This document shows positions 16,378 to 24,789 of a stretch of 64,000 bases of DNA, one piece after another. This DNA is from an uncultured SAR86 cluster bacterium. GTDB taxonomy: Bacteria > Pseudomonadota > Gammaproteobacteria > Magnimaribacterales > Magnimaribacteraceae. The DNA lies in assembly GCA_902606175.1 (NCBI GenBank), contig CACLEZ010000002.1:62001-126000 (forward strand). Reading direction: 5' to 3'. How positions within the stretch are numbered: the stretch's first letter is position 1; each line of letters opens with the position of its first letter. The notes below the pieces were generated by a model. The model did not search any database, was not told the DNA's origin, and saw only the letters and a list, made by a program, of their open reading frames with translations. Position numbers and translations under genes: made by a program.

Positions 16378-16863
16378 ATGCCTGAGATGACATTATTGGG
16401 GTGGTTTCATACTATCTTGGGAGTATTAGCCGTTCTAAGTGGGTTTTATACTTTATATAGATATCGAGTTATTTCATTCGAAGAAAGCTCAGGAAAAGTA
16501 TATATTTTAGTGACTTTGCTAGTGGCGGGATCGGCCCTGGGTATTTATAACCAAGGCGGTTTTGGAGTAGCACATATTTTAGCGGTTCTCACACTAATTG
16601 CTCTTGCTGGTGGATACATTATGGAGCGCTATAAGTGGTTTGGATCTTTCTCAAAGTATTTTCAAGCATTGGGCTATACCTCCACATTGCTTTTTCACAT
16701 GATTCCTGCAATTACAGATTTTCTCAGAAGACTGCCTGTAGGTGATACTTTCATAGACTCGTTTGAGGATCCTTTGTTGCTGAACTTCCATCTGGCTTTC
16801 CTCATTGTTTATGTAGTTGGTATTATTGCTCAAATGATTTGGTTAAAGAGACAGGGTGCTTAA
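16378..16863 (+). CDS. Four-helix membrane protein, DUF2306-like
   Basis: 161 residues with about four or five helices (9-24, 40-58, 63-80, 96-112, 133-155). GWFHTILGVLAVLSG with its His in helix 1, and further His residues in helices 3, 4 and 5 (GVAHIL, LLFHMI, NFHLAF), suggest haem or metal ligation across the membrane, as in cytochrome-b561-like or DUF2306 proteins. This is inference. AGGGGAATAAG precedes the ATG. It sits between the carotenoid oxygenase and a dehydrogenase on the same strand. Confidence 0.55.
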   Translation: MPEMTLLGWFHTILGVLAVLSGFYTLYRYRVISFEESSGKVYILVTLLVAGSALGIYNQGGFGVAHILAVLTLIALAGGYIMERYKWFGSFSKYFQALGYTSTLLFHMIPAITDFLRRLPVGDTFIDSFEDPLLLNFHLAFLIVYVVGIIAQMIWLKRQGA

Positions 16864-16895
16864 AAAATTTTTAAAGTTTAAGGGAGAGAATATTT

Positions 16896-17909
16896 ATGGA
16901 AACAGTTTTAGTTACAGGTGGTACAGGTTTTATTGGACTTCATTGTCTTCAACAATTGCTTGATAAAGGATACAAAGTTAGGACCACTATAAGATCAGAG
17001 TCTAGGAAACAAGAAGTGATGGAAGCCATGAAAAAGCATTCTTCTAATTGTGAAAACTTAGAATTCTTTATTGCAGATTTATTGAGTGATGATGGGTGGA
17101 AAGAAGCTGTTGAGGGATCAAAATACGTCTTACATGTCGCCTCTCCATTTTTTCTAGGCGAACCAGAAAATGAAGATGTATTCATAAAACCTGCTGTTGA
17201 AGGTACTCTCAGAGTCTTAAAAGCATGTGCAGATGCTGATGTTAAAAAAGTTGTATTAACTTCATCTTTCGCTGCTGTGGGGTATGGGCATTCTAGAGAG
17301 AAGGAAATTTATAGTGAAGGAGATTGGTCTAGCACAGATGGCGAGATTTCATCTTATGCAAAAAGCAAAACTCTTGCCGAGAAGGCAGCATGGGAATTTG
17401 TTGAGAATTTGGAAGAATCTAAGAAATTTGATCTCACTGTTATTAATCCGGTTGCCGTTACTGGGCCAATGCTTACTAATGATATTGGTAGTTCAAATGA
17501 TTTTCTACTTAAACTTATCTCAGGATCTATGCCCGCGTGCCCCAAGATACATATGGGCTATATAGACGTAAGAGATGTCGCTAAGGCGCATATTTTCTCA
17601 ATGACAGAAGAGAAGACCAATGGAGAACGAATTATAGTAAGTGAAAATGAAATGTTTTTCGCTGAGGTAGGTAAAACTTTAAATGAAGCTGGATTCAAAA
17701 AGTCGCCTACCAAAGAAATGCCTAATTTTCTTGTCAAAATAATGTCCTTATTTGTTGGTGAGTTAAAAGGCCTATTGTCTGCTTTAGATAGAAAAGGTGA
17801 TATAGATAAAACAAAGGCCAAAAGTTTTTTTAACTGGGATTACATTTCAACAGAGCAATCAGTAACAGAAACAGCCCAACAATTACAAGAAATGGGATTA
17901 ACGAAATAG
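16896..17909 (+). CDS. NAD(P)-dependent SDR, dihydroflavonol-reductase-like
   Basis: A 337-residue extended short-chain dehydrogenase. TGGTGFIG at 7-14 is the dinucleotide motif, Arg30/Arg33 after strand 2 suggest NADPH preference, and the catalytic pair is Tyr154/Lys158 (SSYAKSK) with the upstream Ser in LTSSFAAVG. It resembles dihydroflavonol-4-reductase / cinnamoyl-CoA reductase proteins that reduce ketones or aldehydes. GGGAGAG lies ten bases before the ATG. The aldo/keto reductase gene starts two bases after its stop, implying a coupled pair of carbonyl reductases. Confidence 0.85.
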   Translation: METVLVTGGTGFIGLHCLQQLLDKGYKVRTTIRSESRKQEVMEAMKKHSSNCENLEFFIADLLSDDGWKEAVEGSKYVLHVASPFFLGEPENEDVFIKPAVEGTLRVLKACADADVKKVVLTSSFAAVGYGHSREKEIYSEGDWSSTDGEISSYAKSKTLAEKAAWEFVENLEESKKFDLTVINPVAVTGPMLTNDIGSSNDFLLKLISGSMPACPKIHMGYIDVRDVAKAHIFSMTEEKTNGERIIVSENEMFFAEVGKTLNEAGFKKSPTKEMPNFLVKIMSLFVGELKGLLSALDRKGDIDKTKAKSFFNWDYISTEQSVTETAQQLQEMGLTK

Positions 17910-17911
17910 TA

Positions 17912-18895
17912 ATGCAACAAAGACAATTTAAACCTTTTGAATCTGTAAGCGCTCTGACTTTGGGCGGCGGGGGACTGGGTCAAGTTTGGGGAGAGACTAC
18001 AAGAGAAGAGGCAGTTGCAACCGTGAATCTTGCTATAGAAAAAGGCATAACTCACCTCGACGTTGCGCCAATGTACGGAAAGGGAGAGGCCGAGAGAGTT
18101 GTTGGTGAAGTTTTTAAAGGGAAAGATTTAGGTGATGTAAAAATTACTACAAAATGCAGATTAGGAACGTTACCAGATGAAGAAGTGTATGAGCGCTTAA
18201 TTTCTTCTCTTAACAAAAGCCTTGATAATCTCAATATGAATAGAGTTGATCTTTTTTTGCTGCATTCACAGTTAAGGCAAGATGATTTTCAGCTTTATAC
18301 ACTCAATGAGCACAGAGAGACGAACACAACATCACTTTCTTGTTATTACAACGCAGTTATACCAGCCTTTGAAAGATTAAAAGAAGAAGGCAAGATTGGT
18401 AGCTGGGGTATAGGTGGTTTAGGCCAAACTCAAGCAATTCTCGAGGCTTTAAACCACGAAATTCAACCTGAAGCTATTCAGTGTGTTGTTAATCCTTTAA
18501 ATTCAGCCGGTGCTATAGGATATGTTGATCAAAATTTTGATCCTCAAAAAATCCTTACAGAAAGTCAAAAAGTTGGAGTACCAATACTTGGAATTAGAGC
18601 AGTTCAAGCTGGAGCATTAACTTTAGAAATGGATAGAGAGCCGCACCCATCGGGTTTTGATGTAAAAGATTTCGAAGATTATGATAAAGCCGAACCTTTT
18701 AGAAAGTTAGCCTCCGAATGGAAAATGAATCCATCAATTCTTGCGCACAGATATGCCCTGAGCGTAGAAAAGGTTTCTTCAGTAATTTTAGGGGTCAAAA
18801 ATAGAGATGAACTTTTAGAATGTTTAGATGCTGAATCAACGGGACCAATCACTCAGGACCAAATTATTGAAATAGATAAAGTTCTATCTAAATAG
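17912..18895 (+). CDS. Aldo/keto reductase
   Basis: A 327-residue TIM-barrel oxidoreductase. HLDVAPMYGKGEAERVVGE contains the catalytic Asp and Tyr of the family, and TTKCRLG supplies the Lys. DLFLLHSQL gives the His region, and the C-terminal SSVILGVKNRDEL is the NADPH-binding segment. The sequence is closest in style to the AKR11/12-like or pyridoxal-type reductases. The substrate is presumably an aldehyde or ketone, perhaps one made by the oxygenases upstream, but only co-location supports that. Confidence 0.85.
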   Translation: MQQRQFKPFESVSALTLGGGGLGQVWGETTREEAVATVNLAIEKGITHLDVAPMYGKGEAERVVGEVFKGKDLGDVKITTKCRLGTLPDEEVYERLISSLNKSLDNLNMNRVDLFLLHSQLRQDDFQLYTLNEHRETNTTSLSCYYNAVIPAFERLKEEGKIGSWGIGGLGQTQAILEALNHEIQPEAIQCVVNPLNSAGAIGYVDQNFDPQKILTESQKVGVPILGIRAVQAGALTLEMDREPHPSGFDVKDFEDYDKAEPFRKLASEWKMNPSILAHRYALSVEKVSSVILGVKNRDELLECLDAESTGPITQDQIIEIDKVLSK

Positions 18896-18905
18896 AATAA
18901 ACTAA

Positions 18906-19877
18906 ATGAAAAGATTTATTCTTCCATTGTTGTTATTCTCAAGTTTAATAATGCCAAATGAGAGATTTAAAAATACTGACGAGGATGCCGCAGGAAAGTC
19001 TTTTAGAGAATTTTTAAAATGGTCTTTCACAAATAAAAAACCTGAACTTGTAGCGATTGATTCCTCTGATGAGTGGAAAGAGCTTACTCCCACCTCAACC
19101 GATTATCTCGTTTGGATTGGGCATGCAACCTATCTTATTAATAAAGACGGGTTAACTATTCTTACCGATCCTGTTTTCTCAAAAAGAGCTTCCCCCGTCA
19201 GATTTGCAGGACCCAAAAGGCTAATACCTCCCGCAATTCCTATAGATCAGTTGCCTAATATAGATGTTATTACAGTTAGCCATAATCACTATGATCATTT
19301 GGACTTACGAAGTCTTAAGAAGATCTATAAAGCAAATCCTAACGCAATATTCTTGGTTCCCAAGGGAGACAAAAAGAGGCTAGAAAGAAGAGGTATAGAG
19401 AATGTTAAGGAGTTTCTTTGGTGGGAAGACATTGAAATTAAGGGATCAAAATTTACTTTTACTCCGGTTCAACATTGGTCGGCAAGAGGTATTGCTGATA
19501 GAAATAAAAGTCTATGGGGTGGCTGGTTTATGAACCTTAGATCAGAGATTATTTACCACGCAGGAGATACAGGGTATTCCGGTGATTTTATTGAAACAAA
19601 AAAACGACTGGGCTCTCCTTCTCTTAGCTTGATTCCCGTAGGAGCTTATGCACCCAGATGGTTCATGAAAACAAATCATGTAAATCCACCTGAAGCAATT
19701 CAAGTGGCTATCGATCTTGAATCTGAAAGAAACTTTGGAATGCATTGGGGCACTTTTCAGTTAACAGATGAAGAGATTATGGAACCGCCAGAGCTTTTAA
19801 ATCAAGCTCTTGAAGAGCGAGGCTTATCTAAAGATTTCTTTAAAGTCTTAAAACCTGGACAGGTTGAGGGCTTTTAA
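18906..19877 (+). CDS. MBL-fold hydrolase, NAPE-PLD/UlaG-like, exported
   Basis: A 323-residue metallo-beta-lactamase-fold protein with an N-terminal signal or anchor (residues 1-17). The metal motif is SHNHYDHLD (His126, His128, Asp130, His131), with YHAGDTGYSGDF and MHWGTFQL supplying further ligands. WIGHATYLI and PVFSKRASPVRFAGPKR are typical of the NAPE-phospholipase-D-like branch, which acts on lipids or phosphodiesters. It ends the rightward run and overlaps hemJ by four bases tail to tail. Confidence 0.85.
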   Translation: MKRFILPLLLFSSLIMPNERFKNTDEDAAGKSFREFLKWSFTNKKPELVAIDSSDEWKELTPTSTDYLVWIGHATYLINKDGLTILTDPVFSKRASPVRFAGPKRLIPPAIPIDQLPNIDVITVSHNHYDHLDLRSLKKIYKANPNAIFLVPKGDKKRLERRGIENVKEFLWWEDIEIKGSKFTFTPVQHWSARGIADRNKSLWGGWFMNLRSEIIYHAGDTGYSGDFIETKKRLGSPSLSLIPVGAYAPRWFMKTNHVNPPEAIQVAIDLESERNFGMHWGTFQLTDEEIMEPPELLNQALEERGLSKDFFKVLKPGQVEGF

Positions 19878-20299
19878 AATCTTGGTTGAAAGACAACTAA
19901 TATAACTATTACCAGTAAAAGTATCGTCGGTATTTCATTTATGACTCTAAAAAAATTTTCTGATTTTGTGTTGGAATCGGCCTCAAAACTTATTCTGAGA
20001 AAATTCAGATAAAAGTGAAAAAGAGTCATACCCATGACAAGAAACATTTTTAAAATTAGCCATATTTCTAAACCTTTGTAAGCTAAAAGAACTAGGCCCG
20101 AGATCCAAACAAAAATAAGAGATGGGTTGGCTATTATCTTTAGTAGCTTTGACTCCATCACTTTAAAGGTCTCAGAAGCGTCTGAGCCTATTTCCTTGGT
20201 GGAGTGATATACAAATAGTCTTGGAAGGTAGAAGAGGGCTGCCATCCAGGTAATTACAGAGATTATATGAATGGTTTTAAAAATTAAGTATGTATTCAT
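19874..20299 (-). CDS. hemJ: Protoporphyrinogen IX oxidase HemJ
   Basis: 141 residues with four predicted membrane helices. The conserved His of FKTIHIISVITWMAALFYLP and the Lys of WLILKMFLV are the two residues known to be essential in HemJ. The enzyme oxidises protoporphyrinogen IX to protoporphyrin IX at the inner membrane. Its start directly abuts the hemF stop, and it is the last gene of the haem run hemC-hemB-hemE-hemF-hemJ, supplying the step after HemF. Confidence 0.9.
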   Translation of the reverse strand: MNTYLIFKTIHIISVITWMAALFYLPRLFVYHSTKEIGSDASETFKVMESKLLKIIANPSLIFVWISGLVLLAYKGLEIWLILKMFLVMGMTLFHFYLNFLRISFEADSNTKSENFFRVINEIPTILLLVIVILVVFQPRF

Positions 20300-21112
20300 C
20301 TAATCCCACTTAGCAGTAGGCGGCATAGACATCAATATAGCGTCCGAATTGCCCCCAGTTTTTATGCCAAATGCAGTTCCTCTATCCCAAAGTAAATTAA
20401 ATTCAACATAACGACCTCTTTTGATAAGTTGTTGCTCTTTTTCCTGTTCTGTCCATTCCTCATCCTTAAGATTTCTGATAATTGTTGTAATCGCTTTTAA
20501 GGTGGATAAACCTACTTCTTTTATAAAGCTAAAATCTTTATTCCAATCATCTGTTTTTAAGTGATCTATAAATATTCCACCTTCGCCTCTAGCTTCTGAC
20601 CTGTGCGGAAGATAGAAATATTCATCACAAGCCTTTTTATATCTCTCGTAATAATCTGGATCAGCCGAATCACAAGCCTCCTTCATGCATTTGTGAAAGA
20701 ACTTAATTTCATCATCTTTTTTTATTGTTGGGGTTAAATCCCCACCACCACCAAACCAGGAATCTCCAGTAACGATATACCTAGTATTAAAGTGAAAAGC
20801 AGGTACTTTGGGTGATTGCATGTGTGCCACAAGACTGATGCCACTTGCCCAGTAGTTAGGAGCTTCATCTGTGCCCTTAACTTCAGATTTAAAATCATTA
20901 TCAAATTTTCCGGATACCGTAGATATATTTACACCAACCTTTTCAAAGACTTCACCTTTCATGAGGCTCATCTCTCCGCCTCCTTCAAATTTATGATCCC
21001 AGTTCTTTCTTTCAAAACTCCCGCCATCTATATCGACAAATTCTTCGCAGAACATATCTCTTAGTTCTCTGAACCAAGAAGAAGTTAGGGATTTTTTTTC
21101 CTCAATATCCAT
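20300..21112 (-). CDS. hemF: Oxygen-dependent coproporphyrinogen III oxidase HemF
   Basis: 270 residues, slightly shorter than the E. coli enzyme. Diagnostic stretches are FHFNTRYIV, WFGGGGDLTP, RGEGGIFIDH and the end region GRYVEFNLLWDRGTAFGI. It decarboxylates two propionates of coproporphyrinogen III using O2. Only the aerobic form is present in this window; no hemN is seen. It lies three bases downstream of hemE and abuts hemJ, so it is clearly within the operon. Confidence 0.96.
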   Translation of the reverse strand: MDIEEKKSLTSSWFRELRDMFCEEFVDIDGGSFERKNWDHKFEGGGEMSLMKGEVFEKVGVNISTVSGKFDNDFKSEVKGTDEAPNYWASGISLVAHMQSPKVPAFHFNTRYIVTGDSWFGGGGDLTPTIKKDDEIKFFHKCMKEACDSADPDYYERYKKACDEYFYLPHRSEARGEGGIFIDHLKTDDWNKDFSFIKEVGLSTLKAITTIIRNLKDEEWTEQEKEQQLIKRGRYVEFNLLWDRGTAFGIKTGGNSDAILMSMPPTAKWD

Positions 21113-21115
21113 AAA

Positions 21116-22135
21116 TTAAAATGATGCTCTTATTCTTTTTACAAACTCTTTGACGTTTTCCTGAGGCGTTGTTTTCAGAACTCCATGGCCTAGCCCACAA
21201 ACCCAGCCAGATCTATCTTCTGGAGATAGCACTGACATTTGTTCTATGAAAGTATCTAATTTGGGTAAGAATTCTTCATGGGGGAGAGTCAAGAAATGCT
21301 CACTAAAATTACCCTGCACAAACCCATCTGTAGTTTTTTTAAAGTACTCCCTAAGGTCAATATTAGAGTCTAGGCCTATTCCTGCTAAATTAATCTCAGG
21401 GTTATTTTGCTTCGCAATAATGGCCTCATAGTTAATACCATCCTTGGCGTAATAGCCTACTTTATTTGGAAATTCCTTAGCCAGTGCATTAAAGGTTTTA
21501 TCGAGATAGATATTTAAATCTTCTTCAGCCAGCAGATGTGCGTTAGAGTCAAAGATCATTACCACCTCAGCTCCCGCATTTAATTGTAATTCCACATTCT
21601 CTTTTAGTAGTGGAAGAATCACGTTATCTAGAAGGCCTATTTGGAAATTACTAAAATTTAATTCCCTAGAATCTTTACTAATGTTGCATGCATATGCAAT
21701 TAAGGTCCAAGGTCCACCGACAAAACCTATTAATGACTTATCACTGGGCAGTCTTTCAATGGTTCTTTCAATGGCTTCTCCCTGAAACTCCATAAAGTTG
21801 ATAGGGTTTTGATTTACAAGAAGGCTCTCGGCGTTATCTTCGTCCAGATGGAGCCCAAATTGAGGTCCTGGGTTATAAGATAGGTCCATACCAAGTGCTT
21901 CAAGAGGAAACAATATATCGCTAAACAGAATCGCTACGTCAAAATCAAATTCGTTAATAGGACCCATTGCTGTTTCGGCAGCTAGTCTGGGTTTTTTGCA
22001 AAGCTCTTCAAAAGTATGATCTTTCTTTAAGCTTTGATAATGATCATGATATCGACCAGCTTGTCTCATGAGCCATATAGGCGGGCAGGCCTGTGGCCTT
22101 CTTGTTATGGCATTTATGAATTTTTTATTAGGCAA
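21116..22135 (-). CDS. hemE: Uroporphyrinogen decarboxylase HemE
   Basis: 339 residues. The N-terminal signature PPIWLMRQAGRYHDHY contains the substrate-binding Arg residues, and the catalytic Asp lies in AILFSDILFP. GFVGGPWTLIAY and WVCGLGHGVLKTTP near the end are also typical. It removes four acetate carboxyls from uroporphyrinogen III. The start overlaps the hemB stop by eight bases. Confidence 0.97.
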   Translation of the reverse strand: MPNKKFINAITRRPQACPPIWLMRQAGRYHDHYQSLKKDHTFEELCKKPRLAAETAMGPINEFDFDVAILFSDILFPLEALGMDLSYNPGPQFGLHLDEDNAESLLVNQNPINFMEFQGEAIERTIERLPSDKSLIGFVGGPWTLIAYACNISKDSRELNFSNFQIGLLDNVILPLLKENVELQLNAGAEVVMIFDSNAHLLAEEDLNIYLDKTFNALAKEFPNKVGYYAKDGINYEAIIAKQNNPEINLAGIGLDSNIDLREYFKKTTDGFVQGNFSEHFLTLPHEEFLPKLDTFIEQMSVLSPEDRSGWVCGLGHGVLKTTPQENVKEFVKRIRASF

Positions 22136-23135
22136 GGTTTTGCTGGTTTAACTTTATTGCTATTTCATTAGCAGCATAGGTGAGAACACAATCTGCTCCA
22201 GCCCTTTTAAAGCTTAATAAGGATTCCTCTAGGACTTCATCTGCCAACCAATCATTCTCTATTGCTGCTTTCAGCATGGCATATTCACCACTTACCTGAT
22301 AAGCAAAAGTAGGTACTTTAAAAGTATCTTTAACTGCTTTAATAACGTCTAGGTAAGGCATCCCAGGCTTGACCATAACTATATCGGCACCTTCCTCAAT
22401 ATCCATTTTGACCTCATGCAATGCTTCTTCAATGTTTGCAACAGACATTTGGTAAGTATCCTTACTTCCAGCACCTAGGTTTGTAGAAGATCCTACAGCA
22501 TCTCTAAAAGGACCATAAAATTTTGAACTATATTTTGCAGCATAAGAAAGGATAATTGTATTAGCAAAGTCATTAGATTCTAATGAATCTCTAATACCCG
22601 CTATCCTACCATCCATCATATCTGAAGGAGCAACCATGTCCGCTCCAGCTTTGGCGAGAGTCAGGGCTTGTTCAATCAGAAGAGAAAGACTTTTATCATT
22701 TTCTACATATCCATTTTCATCTAATACTCCATCATGACCATGTGAAGTATAGGGATCTAAAGCTACATCTGCGATCACCGCCAATTCTGAATTTTTCTTT
22801 ATTTGCTTTATGGCAGTACAAACTAAGTTGTCTTCATTTAAGGATTCACTTCCTTGGTCATCTTTTTTTTCAGGGTTTATAACTGGAAATATGGCAACAG
22901 CTTTTATTTTATTATTTTGGATTTTTTCTATTTCTTTATCTAAAGCATTTAGCCCATACCTATTTATCCCTGGCAACGAATCAATGCTTTCAATTCCATC
23001 TAAATCTTCTTTTACAAAGATAGGTTGTATTAAGTCATTTACTGACAAACTGTTTTCTGCAACTAAACTTCTTATAGACGAAGTAAATCTTGCTCGTCTT
23101 AATCTTGATTGGGGAAATTTTCGTGATACGTTCAT
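22128..23135 (-). CDS. hemB: Porphobilinogen synthase HemB
   Basis: A 335-residue 5-aminolevulinate dehydratase. The two Schiff-base lysines are in AKYSSKFYGPFRDA and MVKPGMPYLD. The metal region reads ADVALDPYTSHGHDG with Asp instead of the Cys ligands of zinc enzymes, so this is the magnesium-type HemB. The gene lies 49 bases after hemC, overlaps hemE, and has a possible promoter of its own. Confidence 0.96.
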   Translation of the reverse strand: MNVSRKFPQSRLRRARFTSSIRSLVAENSLSVNDLIQPIFVKEDLDGIESIDSLPGINRYGLNALDKEIEKIQNNKIKAVAIFPVINPEKKDDQGSESLNEDNLVCTAIKQIKKNSELAVIADVALDPYTSHGHDGVLDENGYVENDKSLSLLIEQALTLAKAGADMVAPSDMMDGRIAGIRDSLESNDFANTIILSYAAKYSSKFYGPFRDAVGSSTNLGAGSKDTYQMSVANIEEALHEVKMDIEEGADIVMVKPGMPYLDVIKAVKDTFKVPTFAYQVSGEYAMLKAAIENDWLADEVLEESLLSFKRAGADCVLTYAANEIAIKLNQQNLA

Positions 23136-23158
23136 ACTAATTGAAAAATGAGCGTTTC

Positions 23159-23164
23159 ATTATA
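23159..23164 (-). promoter_or_regulatory. Possible hemB -10 element
   Basis: A perfect TATAAT on the minus strand in the hemC-hemB gap, 24 bases before the hemB ATG. No good -35 is present at 16-18 bases, so it is a weak call. Confidence 0.3.
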
Positions 23165-23184
23165 CCTTAGGCAAAAGAGGTATT

Positions 23185-24681
23185 TTATTTTATCTTGCTT
23201 CTTATGGCTTCATTCCAGCTATCAAAATCTAAAAACGCAGAAACGTTTGGTACTATTTTTTTTATCAGCTCAAAAGTCTTTCCAAGTCCACAAGCGTGAT
23301 TTCGCTCTTTAAGTTCAGGATATTTTTTTATGGCTAACTCAAATGAGCTTGCACTCATCCAATAGAAGTAATCACATTCTAAAAGTCTTTCAGAAACATC
23401 GAGAGGATTTAATTCGTATGTAGATAAAACCGATTTTGCCTCATTTAAATTATCTTTATGGGATACTTTTAACCAACTTACCTCTTTAAATATACTTTCC
23501 TCTGGAGAGTTATTTTCGCCAAGACTATCTGAAGTTCCGTTAACCCAATACCCTTTTTGGGCTAAAGATTTCCAGGTATCAATGCCGCTAGTCCAGATGA
23601 TATTAGAATCATCTATCAATTTAGTATTTTCTATAGCATTTGATCTGCTGACGTAAACCCCCTGATTCTTAACTTTTTTCAAAACTTCAATAGAATCAAG
23701 AATTGGTTTTCTTTCGAAAAACCTTTGCTCATCTCTATTTTTGGGGAAATAATTTTTATGATTTAAAGAATCAAAATAATTTTCTACATTATTACTAAGT
23801 GATCTTTCCGATAGATCTAACCCTGCTTCAGTCTCACCTCTTATTGTGATTAGCCTACCTGCTTCTAAGATTTCATGACTAACACCTATTTTTTGATGAC
23901 ATCCGCCGCCATATGATTTCAATATGGTTCTTTCGATTTCAACCGAATCAAAAACTTCTTGATTGGAAATAGTAGAAACAATTCCTTTAACTGCTTCATC
24001 ATCCTGACGGGCTTCGATTGCGAGAGCGCCCTGAGCAGCTGCACAAGGATTTTGAGATAAAGGAAGTACCATCCATTTTAGATTTTTCTGGATATCAAGA
24101 AGAGATTTTTTATCTTTCTCAAATTCACCACTTTTGTCTTGCATGAATCTATCAATGGCTGCTTTAGCTACAACCAAACCATCATCATCTCCTTCAATCA
24201 ACTTTGTTAGTCTGGTATGAATATTCCCCCTGACATCTTTAAACTTTATATTTGACTTAAACGGTAGTGCTGATGGCAAGAAGGTGGACAGATTCTTTTC
24301 TCTCCTTGGCGAAGAGCTCAGGATAGTGAGATCATTTTTACCGATGCTATCTATCTTTAAAAAGAGCATATCTCTCATATCTGCTCTTTCAAGCGTACCA
24401 ATTATCTCTGTGCCTTCTTCTAGATCTACTGGCAAATCTTTCCATGAATGCACAGCAATATCTGCAACTCTGTTGATAAGATCGTTCCTTATGTCGTTTG
24501 TAAACACTCCAATATCAGGCATCTTATTCAAGGGAGTAGTTAAATCTTCATCACCAAGAGTATTTTTATACAGATGTGATATCTCAATATCGGGGAAAGA
24601 TTTTGATATTCTTTGAGCTACAAGCAACGCTTGAATCCTTGCTAGAGGACTTTTCCTAGATGCTATTTTTAAGGCTTTCAA
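23185..24681 (-). CDS. hemC: Hydroxymethylbilane synthase with HemD-like C-terminal domain
   Basis: 498 residues against about 310 for ordinary HemC. Residues 1-300 are porphobilinogen deaminase: IASRKSPLAR, the variant HSWKDLP at 78-84, and the dipyrromethane cofactor Cys261 in YGGGCHQKIG. Residues about 325-498 form a second domain with VYVSRSNA, WTSGIDTW and WMSASSFELAI, then CGLGKTFEL, which resembles a shortened uroporphyrinogen-III synthase. A fused HemC-HemD would close the linear tetrapyrrole directly. Translation appears to start at TTG 24681, as judged from the conserved N-terminus, with no Shine-Dalgarno. A Fur-box-like site lies ten bases upstream. Confidence 0.9.
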   Translation of the reverse strand: MKALKIASRKSPLARIQALLVAQRISKSFPDIEISHLYKNTLGDEDLTTPLNKMPDIGVFTNDIRNDLINRVADIAVHSWKDLPVDLEEGTEIIGTLERADMRDMLFLKIDSIGKNDLTILSSSPRREKNLSTFLPSALPFKSNIKFKDVRGNIHTRLTKLIEGDDDGLVVAKAAIDRFMQDKSGEFEKDKKSLLDIQKNLKWMVLPLSQNPCAAAQGALAIEARQDDEAVKGIVSTISNQEVFDSVEIERTILKSYGGGCHQKIGVSHEILEAGRLITIRGETEAGLDLSERSLSNNVENYFDSLNHKNYFPKNRDEQRFFERKPILDSIEVLKKVKNQGVYVSRSNAIENTKLIDDSNIIWTSGIDTWKSLAQKGYWVNGTSDSLGENNSPEESIFKEVSWLKVSHKDNLNEAKSVLSTYELNPLDVSERLLECDYFYWMSASSFELAIKKYPELKERNHACGLGKTFELIKKIVPNVSAFLDFDSWNEAIRSKIK

Positions 24682-24691
24682 AATAGGTTTA

Positions 24692-24710
24692 AATGAGAAT
24701 TATTCTTAAT
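24692..24710. promoter_or_regulatory. Fur-box-like palindrome between hemC and hemA
   Basis: AATGAGAATTATTCTTAAT matches the classical 19-bp Fur operator pattern AATGAGAATNATTCTCATT at 17 positions, counting N as matched. Its 7-1-7 core has half-sites TGAGAAT and ATTCTTA. It lies in the 108-base divergent spacer, ten bases from the hemC start and about 80 from the hemA start, placed to repress hemC and perhaps both genes in iron excess or haem need. No other comparable site was noticed in the other spacers. Confidence 0.6.
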
Positions 24711-24789
24711 TACTTTCGCGCAAAAGATTTCAATTACAATGCAATCCGCGTCAACCATAATTATATTAACTTTTCTTAGTAATTAATTC

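Noticed and set aside
22810-23151. 113-codon frame antisense to hemB
   Set aside because: hemB is intact with catalytic residues on the other strand, and there is no ribosome site here.
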